Positions 54,503-62,152 of a stretch of DNA of 64,000 nt are shown here, one piece after another. Below the pieces are notes generated by a model. The model worked only from the letters and a program-made list of their open reading frames with translations, was not told the origin of the DNA and made no database searches. The position numbers and the translations under genes are program-made. The DNA is from Streptomyces sp. NBC_01298. GTDB lineage: Bacteria; Actinomycetota; Actinomycetes; Streptomycetales; Streptomycetaceae. The stretch spans positions 5,456,001 to 5,520,000 of the forward strand of contig NZ_CP108414.1 of the NCBI RefSeq assembly GCF_035978755.1, written 5' to 3'. Within the stretch, counting starts at the first letter, position 1. The number at the start of each line of letters is the position of its first letter.

Positions 54503-56959
54503 ATGGTGACGTTTGCGCAGGCGCAGGAGCGCGCCGAGGAATGGATCAACGGGGACGTGCCCGCGTACCAGCACCGCGAGGTGCGCGTACGGGAGTTCGG
54601 ACTCGGTTTCGTGGTGTGGGCGGAGGACCGCCCCGCGGGCCCGGTGTCGGGGGGCGGCCGGCAGCGGCTGGTCATCGCGCGGGACAGCGGGGAGGTGACG
54701 CTCTGGCCCGGCCTGCCGGTGGGTGAGGTGATCCGCCGCTACGAGGAGGAGTACGGGGCGTCGGCCGCGCAGGCCGAGGCTTCGGTGCCGGTGCCGCGCA
54801 TCGACTCGGAGCAGACCTCGTTCATGCTGAGTCCGCCGGAGTGGCTCCAGGAGGCGGCGGACCGGGCCGGGATCCCGGCGGCTCCGGCTGCTCCGGTGAG
54901 CCCGGCTGTCGCCGTGGCCGCTTCCGCGGAGCCGGTGGCGGAGCCCGTGCCCCTGCGGCGCGGGGGAGAGGTCCCCTACGAGCCGACCGCCAACGACGGG
55001 GTGCCCGCCGAGGTCCCGACCGGGGCCACGCCCTGGGCCGGGACCGACGTGAACCCCGGTGCGGACTCCGTGTCCGTACCGCTGCCGGCGACGGTGTTCG
55101 CGCCGCCGCTGTCCGGATCGGACCTGGACGACGCCCCGGCGTCCTCGGGGCCGGGCCCGGAGGCGCGCACGACCCTGATGCCCAGGGGCAGTGAACTGCC
55201 GAAGACCGCCGTCGTGCCCGCGCTGGATCCGGAGTCCGGGCCGGGGCGGGGGCCGGCGTCCGGTGGGGACATCGCCGACGCGCCGACGAGCAAGGCGCGG
55301 GTCAACCGGTCCGCGGCCCCCTCGCCCGTGACTCCGCCGGGTCCGCCCGGTGCGCCGGGCGGGGCCGGGGAGTCGCCTTCGTACGCCGCGACCATGCTGG
55401 CGGGCCCCGGCGGTCCGCGGCAGCCCGGTCCGCCCGGAGCTCCGGGGGCGCCCGGCGTGCCCGGTGCGCCCGGTGGCGGGCTGGATCATGCCGCGACGAT
55501 GCTGGCGGGCCCGGCCGTCACGGGACAGCCGCCCGCGCCTCCCGGTCCGCCGGGGGCTCCGGGGGGTCCCGGGGGTCCGGGGTCGTCCGGGTCGTCGGGT
55601 GGGCGCGGGGACGCGTACGCCGCGACGATGCTGGCCGGTCCCGGTGGTCCGCAGCCTCCCGGCCCGCCCGGTCCTCCCGGCCGGCCCGGTGTTCCGCAGG
55701 GCGCCGGGCAGCCGCCGGCGCCGCCCGGTCCCCCCGGCGTGCCCGGTGGCGGGCTGGACCATGCCGCGACGATGCTGGCGGGCCCGGCCGTGACGGGGCA
55801 GCCGCTCGCGCCTCCCGGTCCGCCGGGGGCTCCGGGTGCTCCGGGGGCGTCCGGTGGGCGCGGGGACGCGTACGCCGCGACGATGCTGGCCGGTCCCGGC
55901 GGGCCGCAGCAGCCCGGCCCGCCCGGTCCCGCGCCGCAGGCACCCGTACCGGCGCCGCAGTCACCCGCCGCCAACCCCGGCGTGCCCACGGTCGGCCCCG
56001 GCTACCAGGCCGTGCTGCGCTACCGCGCGCCCGACGGCTCCGAGCAGCAGCTCATCCGCCGGTCCGCGCCCGGCACCCCGCACCCCGAGTGGCAGATCCT
56101 CTACGAGCTGCGGGCGATGAACGTGCCTCCGCAGCAGGTGCTGGAGCTGCACACGGAGCTGGCCTCGTGCGAGCTGCCCGGCGGCTACTGCGCCCGCATG
56201 ATCCGGGAGACCTGGCCGCAGGTCCGGATCACGAACGTGGCCCCGTACGGGACGGACCACGCGGGCCGGCAGCAGGGCATGCGGCACCTGCTGACCCACC
56301 AGGGCGAACTGCACCAGGTGGCGGACGGCCCGGCGCGCCCCGCGCCGGTGCGCGCACCGCTGCCGCAGGTGCCCCTGCAGCCGGCGATCCCGCTGGACGC
56401 GATCGCCCAGGAACTGGCGGGGGCGTTCGGCCCGCAGGGGGTGTTCCGCTTCGAGCAGCGCGCGGTGTCCCGGCAGGGCGTGCCGGAGATCGTGGCGCAA
56501 ACGCTGATGTGGTCGGGCCTGCCCGTCGACTTCGGGCCGTTCTTCTGGGCCCAGGCCGTACCGGGCGCACCGCTGCCGACGCTGGCCGAACTGGCCGCGC
56601 AGCGGCAGGTGCAGCCGGCCTCGGACGCGGGCTCGTACCTGGTGGTGGGCAGCGACTTCGGCAAGGCGCTGTGCGTGCAGTACGGAACCGCGCACATCGT
56701 CGCGGTCCCGGTGGAGAGCGGTCCCGGCGGGGCGCCGGTGCCCCCGCAGTTCGTCAACTCCTCGCTGCCGCAGTTCGTACGGTCCCTGGCGATGCTGGGT
56801 CACATGTGGCGGCTGCGCCAGCATCTGACGCCGGAGCAGGCGGGCCGCTGGACCGTCGATTTCCAGGCGAATCTGGCGGGGCTGGACAGCGCGGCGCTCG
56901 CGTCGCCGGAGAACTGGTGGTCGGTGCTGCTGGAGCAGATGTGGGACGGCCTCCTCTGA
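54503..56959 (+). CDS. Imm35-like / collagen-like / deaminase / SUKH-4 multidomain protein
   Basis: An 818-residue protein. Residues 1-85 resemble the Imm35/YrhB domain (AQERAEEWINGDVPAYQHRE ... LVIARDSGEVTLWPG). About 90-275 is an acidic Ser/Pro linker and 276-490 is collagen-like (GPPGAPGAPG) with five AATMLAGP motifs. About 499-606 fits a deaminase of the XOO_2897 type: HPEWQILYEL carries His-Pro-Glu and TELASCELPGGYC the paired Cys. About 626-818 matches SUKH-4, ending NWWSVLLEQMWDG. ATG 54503 has GGAGAGG upstream. No secretion signal is seen. Confidence 0.78.
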   Translation: MVTFAQAQERAEEWINGDVPAYQHREVRVREFGLGFVVWAEDRPAGPVSGGGRQRLVIARDSGEVTLWPGLPVGEVIRRYEEEYGASAAQAEASVPVPRIDSEQTSFMLSPPEWLQEAADRAGIPAAPAAPVSPAVAVAASAEPVAEPVPLRRGGEVPYEPTANDGVPAEVPTGATPWAGTDVNPGADSVSVPLPATVFAPPLSGSDLDDAPASSGPGPEARTTLMPRGSELPKTAVVPALDPESGPGRGPASGGDIADAPTSKARVNRSAAPSPVTPPGPPGAPGGAGESPSYAATMLAGPGGPRQPGPPGAPGAPGVPGAPGGGLDHAATMLAGPAVTGQPPAPPGPPGAPGGPGGPGSSGSSGGRGDAYAATMLAGPGGPQPPGPPGPPGRPGVPQGAGQPPAPPGPPGVPGGGLDHAATMLAGPAVTGQPLAPPGPPGAPGAPGASGGRGDAYAATMLAGPGGPQQPGPPGPAPQAPVPAPQSPAANPGVPTVGPGYQAVLRYRAPDGSEQQLIRRSAPGTPHPEWQILYELRAMNVPPQQVLELHTELASCELPGGYCARMIRETWPQVRITNVAPYGTDHAGRQQGMRHLLTHQGELHQVADGPARPAPVRAPLPQVPLQPAIPLDAIAQELAGAFGPQGVFRFEQRAVSRQGVPEIVAQTLMWSGLPVDFGPFFWAQAVPGAPLPTLAELAAQRQVQPASDAGSYLVVGSDFGKALCVQYGTAHIVAVPVESGPGGAPVPPQFVNSSLPQFVRSLAMLGHMWRLRQHLTPEQAGRWTVDFQANLAGLDSAALASPENWWSVLLEQMWDGLL
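55382..55915 (+). repeat. Collagen-like coding repeats with AATMLAGP motif
   Basis: Five AATMLAGP copies occur near residues 294, 328, 371, 419 and 456, alternating LDHAATMLAGPAVTG and DAYAATMLAGPGGP contexts. The pair 55481/55754 and the pair 55601/55856 show a duplicated block of about 255-273 bp. Confidence 0.85.
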
Positions 56960-56986
56960 TCCCCCGCTGATCCACGGCTGATCCGG

Positions 56987-57029
56987 ATGGCCGGGTCGTG
57001 ACCCTCGAACGGGGTCTCGGCCCGGCCAT
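56987..57029 (+). terminator. Hairpin between the multidomain and DivIVA-like genes
   Basis: ATGGCCGGG pairs with CCCGGCCAT (9 bp) and GACCC with GGGTC inside. Confidence 0.65.
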
Positions 57030-57093
57030 TCGGGCTTCCGGGAGCAAATGACGCATCCTTGGCAGGAACCCCCGCGAGAGAGGCGCTTCCAGG

Positions 57094-57966
57094 ATGAGTG
57101 CACCCTTTACGACCGTGCGTGGCCGTGGCTACCGGGCGGAAGAGGTGGACCGGTACCTCGCCCGGCTGTCGGGCGGCCGGGACGACGCCTGGGAGCGGGT
57201 GGCCCGTCTGACCGTGCTGGCCAGGGACATGGAGGCGGAGGCGGAGCGGCTGCGCGTGGTGGTCTCCGGACTGGCCCCGCAGACGTACGACGAACTCGGC
57301 GAGCGGGCCCGCCGGATCCTGCTGCTGGCCGAGGAGGAGTCCGAGACCCTACGGGGTGACGCGCGGGCGGACGCCCTGGCGACGGCGGGCGCCGCCGAGG
57401 CGCACGCGGACCGGGTGACGGAGCTGGCGCGCGGCGACGCGGAGGCGGTGCGCGAGCAGACCGAAGTCCGGGCCCGGCAGGCGCTGCTGCGGGCGGGGCG
57501 CGAGGCGGACGACGCGCGGACGGAGGCGCGGGACGACGCGGCGGCGTGGCGGGCGGAGGCGGCTGCCGTGCTGGCGGACACGGCGCGCCGGGCGGAGGCG
57601 ATGCTCGCCGAGCGCGAGCAGGAACACGCGGAGCGCTGGGACGCGGCGGAGCGGGAGCTGGCGGCGCGGGAGGCGGAGATGGCGGCGCGGGAGGCGGAGC
57701 TGGAACGGTACGCGCAGTCCCGGCTGGCGGAGGCGAAGCGGGCGTTCGCGCAGACCCAGGAGACGGCGCGGCACGGGCAGGAGGACGCCGAGGCGAGGGC
57801 GGCGGAGCTGATCGCGGAGGCGCGGGTGCGGGAGGAGCGGGTCGGTCGGGAGACGGAGCGGATCCTTCGGGAACACGGGGAGTCCCAGGACGAGATGCGG
57901 GCCCACATGAACCACGTCCGCTCCAGCCTCGCGGCGCTGACGGGGCGTGCGCCGGCGGAGGGCTAG
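57094..57966 (+). CDS. DivIVA-like coiled-coil protein
   Basis: A 290-residue protein. FTTVRGRGYRAEEVDRYLARL resembles the membrane-curvature N-terminus of DivIVA-type proteins (hydrophobic-Arg-Gly-Tyr plus EVDRYL), followed by continuous Ala/Glu/Arg coiled coil to the end (AERELAAREAEMAAREAELE). Related Streptomyces proteins organise polar growth or are annotated as cellulose-binding. GAGAGAGG lies 11 bp upstream. It follows the SUKH-4 gene but a hairpin separates them, so linkage is uncertain. Confidence 0.82.
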   Translation: MSAPFTTVRGRGYRAEEVDRYLARLSGGRDDAWERVARLTVLARDMEAEAERLRVVVSGLAPQTYDELGERARRILLLAEEESETLRGDARADALATAGAAEAHADRVTELARGDAEAVREQTEVRARQALLRAGREADDARTEARDDAAAWRAEAAAVLADTARRAEAMLAEREQEHAERWDAAERELAAREAEMAAREAELERYAQSRLAEAKRAFAQTQETARHGQEDAEARAAELIAEARVREERVGRETERILREHGESQDEMRAHMNHVRSSLAALTGRAPAEG

Positions 57967-57975
57967 CGGCGTTGC

Positions 57976-58315
57976 GCCTCAAGCGCCGGCGGGGCTGGGG
58001 TTGGCCTGGGCGCGGGGTGGCTGCGGGTGGGGGGTCGGTGCCGGGGGCGGGGTGGGGTGTCGGCCTGGACTGCATGATTTAGGCGCCCTGTGCCGTACTT
58101 CGACAGTAATCCCGAGTAGTGCGCCACAAATCACGCTTTACGTCCCGGCCAACACCCCACCCCGCCCCCGTCCCCGACCCCGGTACGCAGCCCCCGATCG
58201 GGGTCGTTCTTTCAGCCGTCCGGCGTTTGAGGACCGGGGTCTGGGGCGGAGCCCCAGGGGTCCGGGCGCAGCCCGGTACCCCTGCTTTCAGCCCGTCCGG
58301 CGTTTGAGGACCGGG
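57976..58315. repeat. Dispersed Streptomyces intergenic repeat, copy B
   Basis: In the 454-bp gene-free gap. GCCTCAAGCGCCGGCGGGGCTGG at 57976-57998 matches copy A, and TCCGGCGTTTGAGGACCGGG appears twice (58210-58238 and 58286-58315) around a GGGGCGGAGCCCC hairpin and GGTCCGGGCGCAGCCCGG, again as in copy A. Between them (58085-58200) I see no gene or clear structure. Confidence 0.8.
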
Positions 58316-58420
58316 TCCGGGCCGGCCCGGGGAACGGTGGAAGGGCGGGTAGGGGATCCAGCCCCGCAGGGCCCACCAGGCCGCACCCGCCTAGAGGCCC
58401 CGCGCAGCGGGGTGGGTGCG

Positions 58421-59242
58421 TCAGGACGGCTGGGTGGGCGGGGGGACGTAGGGGGACGGGTCGCTGCGGAGGCCGTGGGTGGTGACCATCACCGTGAAGG
58501 CGGGCGGCGCCGATGGGGGGAGGGGGGCCGACAGGGCCCCCGGCGGGGTGACGGTGGTCGGGAGGGGCGTGCCGTCCAGTTCGATCCGGGGGGCGTCCCC
58601 GAAGCCGCCGCCCTCGACCGAGAGGAGGCCGTCCGCGACGGAGACCCTGGTGATCACCGGATTGCCTCGGATCGCCACCTTGTTCAACAGGTACGCGCCG
58701 GCCGGCGCCCCCGTCAGCGCCCACATCTCGGAGGGCAGCTTCGGCAGCCCGCCGCCCACGTCCGACAGGAAGAACGTGACGACGTAGAGCATCGTGACCG
58801 CGCTCAGGGCGACGTACTGCAGGTCGACCAGGTCGGTCCGCCCGCCGTCGTTCGCGATCAGGTCGTGGATCGGCCGCCGCCCCGTGCCCTTGGGCGCGGG
58901 TTTGGCCATGGAGCCCCGCTCCACCCGCATGCCGACCACCGCCTTCGCCGCGATGAGGGCGGCGTACGGACCCCCGAGCAGCGGGAGGTAGACGGTGGTC
59001 AGGGAGGACAGGGGGCCCTCGGGGCCCTGGAACCAGTCGACGCCGCCGCCCGCGGTGAGTCCGTAGCCGAGGGTGGCCAGGAGCAGCCAGAGCAGGATCA
59101 CGGTCCAGGCCAGGGCGAGCGTGATCGAGGTGGAGAGGCGTCCGTCGCGGCCGGTGACGAAGCCGGGGTGGCGGAGCAGGCGCAGGACGATCGGGCCCGC
59201 CAGGGCGGCGAGTAAGGCGAGTGCGAAGAGCGCGGACGTCAT
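58421..59242 (-). CDS. Uncharacterised membrane protein with extracytoplasmic-type C-terminal domain
   Basis: A 273-residue protein with about four hydrophobic helices: 2-24, 38-62, 85-105 and 145-165. The last 90 residues, GNPVITRVSVADGLLSVEGG and following, read as a beta-rich domain ending in a Pro-rich tail. ATG 59242 has GGGGGGA about 7 bp upstream. It lies downstream of the MFS gene in the same direction, 75 bp apart. I do not recognise a function. Confidence 0.8.
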   Translation of the reverse strand: MTSALFALALLAALAGPIVLRLLRHPGFVTGRDGRLSTSITLALAWTVILLWLLLATLGYGLTAGGGVDWFQGPEGPLSSLTTVYLPLLGGPYAALIAAKAVVGMRVERGSMAKPAPKGTGRRPIHDLIANDGGRTDLVDLQYVALSAVTMLYVVTFFLSDVGGGLPKLPSEMWALTGAPAGAYLLNKVAIRGNPVITRVSVADGLLSVEGGGFGDAPRIELDGTPLPTTVTPPGALSAPLPPSAPPAFTVMVTTHGLRSDPSPYVPPPTQPS

Positions 59243-59317
59243 GTGTGGTCCCCCCGGGAGTGCGGCGTCTCCGAAGAGGGTTACCGGTTCGGTCCGGGCA
59301 TGACAAGTTGCCCGGGC

Positions 59318-61012
59318 TCAGCCCTCGCGCTGTTCCGGCAGCACCGGGAACCGCCGCGGCGCCACCAGCAGCAGCACCAGCGCCGACGCGGCCGCCGCCA
59401 GGGTCGCGCCGAGGAAGATGTGGTCCCCGGCGGCGGCCACGGCCCGGCGCAGGTACTCGGCGGCCTCGGGGGCGAGCAGGTCCGGGTGGGTCAGGGCCTT
59501 GGAGACGTCGTCCAGGTTCGAGGGGAGACCCGCCACCGGGGCGTCTGCCAGCCGGCCGGCGATGGTGGCGTTGGCCACGGCCCCCAGCAGCGCCGCTCCG
59601 ACGCTCTGGCCGACGTTGCGGCAGAACAGCACCGAGGCCGTGGTGGTTCCGCGCTCCTGCCAGCCCACCGTGGACTGGACCCCGACGATCAGCGGGAGCT
59701 GGAAGAGGCCGAGGGCCCCGCCCAGCAGCAGCATGATCAGGACGGGCTGCCAGACCGGCGGGGGGTAGGGGAGCAGGGTGAAGGCGCCGAGGACGGCGGC
59801 GGCCAGGGCGACCCCGGTGGCGGCGGTGTTGCGGAAGCCGATGCGCCGGTAGACGTGCTGGGCGAGGGCGGCGCTGATCGGCCAGCTCAGGGTCATCGCG
59901 GAGGTGACCAGGCCGGCGCCGGTCGGGCCGAGGCCCAGGACGCTCTGGGCGTACGTCGGCATGAAGACCATCGGGGCGACCATCAGCAGCCCGAGCCCGG
60001 CCATGGCCAGGTTCACGGCGGCGATGGTGCGCCGGCGCCACACCCAGCCGGGCAGGATGGGCTGCTCGGCCCGGCGTTCGATCCGGACGACGAGCGCGCC
60101 CAGCGCGGCGCTCGCTCCCAGCAGCCCCAGCGAGGGCGCCGACAGCCAGGGCCAGGCGACTCCGCCCTGCACCAGCGCGAAGAGCAGCAGCCCCCCGCAG
60201 GCGAAGACGGCGACGGCTCCCCGCCAGTCGACCGGGCCGGTGCGGCCGGGGGGCAGGGTGGGCTCGACCAGGTGGCGGCTGATGATCCACAGGGCGGCGG
60301 CGGCCAGCGGCAGGTTGAGCAGGAAGATCCAGCGCCAGTCGGTGTACGTGGCGATCAGCCCGCCGAGCGCGGGGCCGGCCAGTGCCGAGGTGGCCCAGAC
60401 CGCGGACATCCGGGCCTGGATGCGCGGCCGTTCCCTGAGCGGGTAGAGATCGGCGGCCAGGGTCTGGACGGTGCCCTGCAGGGCGCCGCCGCCCAGGCCC
60501 TGGAGGATCCGGAAGGCGATGAGGGCGGCCATGTTCCAGGCGGCCGCGCACAGCAGCGAGCCGAACAGGAAGAGGCTGATGCCGAGGAGCAGGACGGGCT
60601 TGCGGCCGTAGGTGTCGGAGAGCTTGCCGTAGACGGGCAGGGTGACGGTTCCGGCCAGGACGTAGCCCGAGAAGATCCACGAGAAGACGGCGAAGCCGCC
60701 GAGGTCGCCGACGATCTGCGGGACGGCGGTGGCGACGATGGCGGTGTCCAGGGCGACGAGGCCCATGGTCAGCATCAGGGCGGCGACGACGGCCGTACGG
60801 GGTCGCCCGGGCGGGGGCTGCGACCCCGGAGCCGGAGCCGGACCCGGAGCCGGACCCGGAGCCGTGGCCGGGGCCGTGGCCGGACCCGTCGCGGCATCCG
60901 TCGCGGCCCCCTTCTTGGCGGAGGCTTGGTCTGCGGATCCGGCGGCTTCGCCCCGGGGTATGCCTCCGGCACTGTCGCCGGTACTCGCGCCCGTGCTCTC
61001 CCCTGAGCCCAT
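59318..61012 (-). CDS. MFS drug/proton antiporter, DHA2 (14-helix) family
   Basis: A 564-residue exporter. A disordered Ala/Pro/Gly N-terminus of about 75 residues, partly made of PAPG repeats, precedes 14 hydrophobic helices. Conserved DHA2 motifs: DTAIVATAVPQIVGDLGG in helix 1, GKLSDTYGRKPVLL after helix 2 and GGALQGTVQ in helix 4. It probably exports a hydrophobic drug. ATG 61012 follows GGGGAAGGG closely. It is divergent from the ABC transporter operon. Confidence 0.92.
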   Translation of the reverse strand: MGSGESTGASTGDSAGGIPRGEAAGSADQASAKKGAATDAATGPATAPATAPGPAPGPAPAPGSQPPPGRPRTAVVAALMLTMGLVALDTAIVATAVPQIVGDLGGFAVFSWIFSGYVLAGTVTLPVYGKLSDTYGRKPVLLLGISLFLFGSLLCAAAWNMAALIAFRILQGLGGGALQGTVQTLAADLYPLRERPRIQARMSAVWATSALAGPALGGLIATYTDWRWIFLLNLPLAAAALWIISRHLVEPTLPPGRTGPVDWRGAVAVFACGGLLLFALVQGGVAWPWLSAPSLGLLGASAALGALVVRIERRAEQPILPGWVWRRRTIAAVNLAMAGLGLLMVAPMVFMPTYAQSVLGLGPTGAGLVTSAMTLSWPISAALAQHVYRRIGFRNTAATGVALAAAVLGAFTLLPYPPPVWQPVLIMLLLGGALGLFQLPLIVGVQSTVGWQERGTTTASVLFCRNVGQSVGAALLGAVANATIAGRLADAPVAGLPSNLDDVSKALTHPDLLAPEAAEYLRRAVAAAGDHIFLGATLAAAASALVLLLVAPRRFPVLPEQREG

Positions 61013-61363
61013 GAAAAACCCTTCCCCCCGTGCGTACCTGCGCGGACACCATCTCACTGCGGCATTGCGGGGCGGTATCCCCTCAGGGCGCCTCGTCCCA
61101 ACGGGCGAGATCCCCTAGGGGTTCGTCCTCATAAGGATCCAGGGCCGCTTCGTCCCAGGGGAGGAGGAGGAAAGGGCGCGGGGGTCCTTAACTGGTTTCT
61201 ACAGGGCGGGAGTCCGGGGGGTAGGGCTAGCACCCCTATGGATACGGCGATTGGCACCAGCGCGCCGCGGTACCCCGCCCAGCAGACTTCGAATGAAGCG
61301 CGTCACAGCGCGCCGAGTGACATCGAACCGACGACCGTACGCGGCAGAACGAGGGGAAACACC
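61013..61363. promoter_or_regulatory. Divergent promoter region, MFS exporter and ABC transporter
   Basis: A 351-bp gap without a gene. It contains CCCCTAGGGG (61112-61121), and TAGGG-N7-CCCTA (61222-61238) around GCTAGC, both candidate operators. I cannot assign -35/-10 elements with confidence. Confidence 0.4.
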
Positions 61364-62152
61364 GTGACAACGGCTATGACCGAAACCAGGCACGGGGGTA
61401 CTGGAGGGCATGAGGCCGTCGCGGCGCGGGCGCGGAAGGTCGTCAAGGCCTACGGCTCCGGCGAGACGCGGGTGGTTGCCCTCGACGCGGTGGACGTGGA
61501 CATCCACCGAGGCCGGTTCACCGCGATCATGGGGCCCTCGGGCTCCGGCAAGTCCACGCTGATGCACTGCCTGGCCGGCCTGGACACGGTGACCAGCGGC
61601 CAGATCTTCCTGGACGACACCGAGATCACCGGGCTGAAGGACAAGAAGCTCACGCAACTGCGCAGGGACCGGATCGGCTTCATCTTCCAGGCCTTCAACC
61701 TGCTGCCGACGCTCAACGCCCTGGAGAACATCACGCTCCCCATGGACATCGCCGGCCGCAAGGCCGACGCGGAGTGGCTGAACCGGGTCGTGGAGACGGT
61801 GGGCCTGGCGGGCCGCCTCAAGCACCGGCCGACCGAGCTCTCCGGCGGCCAGCAGCAGCGTGTGGCGGTCGCCCGCGCCCTGGCCTCCCGGCCCCAGATC
61901 ATCTTCGGCGACGAGCCGACCGGAAATCTGGACTCCCGGGCCGGCGCGGAAGTCCTGGGCTTCCTGCGCCGTTCGGTGAACGAGCTGGGCCAGACCATCG
62001 TCATGGTCACCCACGACCCGGTCGCCGCCTCCTACGCGGACCGCGTCATCTTCCTCGCGGACGGCCGGATCGTGGACGAGATGCACCGGCCCACCGCCGA
62101 CCAGGTCCTGGACCGCATGAAGGACTTCGACGCCCGTGGGCGGACGTCATGA
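61364..62152 (+). CDS. ABC transporter ATP-binding protein, MacB/LolD type
   Basis: A 262-residue ATPase. Walker A is GPSGSGKST, Q-loop FQAFNLLPTL, signature LSGGQQQR, Walker B IIFGDEPTGNLD and switch His VTHDPVAA, the typical MacB/LolD set. It pairs with the FtsX-like permease that starts by overlapping its stop (ATGA). GTG 61364 has GAGGGGAA 5 bp upstream; an upstream ATG at 61238 is in frame but would include the operator-like region. Confidence 0.93.
   Translation: MTTAMTETRHGGTGGHEAVAARARKVVKAYGSGETRVVALDAVDVDIHRGRFTAIMGPSGSGKSTLMHCLAGLDTVTSGQIFLDDTEITGLKDKKLTQLRRDRIGFIFQAFNLLPTLNALENITLPMDIAGRKADAEWLNRVVETVGLAGRLKHRPTELSGGQQQRVAVARALASRPQIIFGDEPTGNLDSRAGAEVLGFLRRSVNELGQTIVMVTHDPVAASYADRVIFLADGRIVDEMHRPTADQVLDRMKDFDARGRTS

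Noticed and set aside
54503..57966. Conservon-type or secondary-metabolite cluster
   Set aside because: No roadblock, GTPase or P450 genes are present, and no PKS/NRPS or terpene enzymes occur anywhere in the window.
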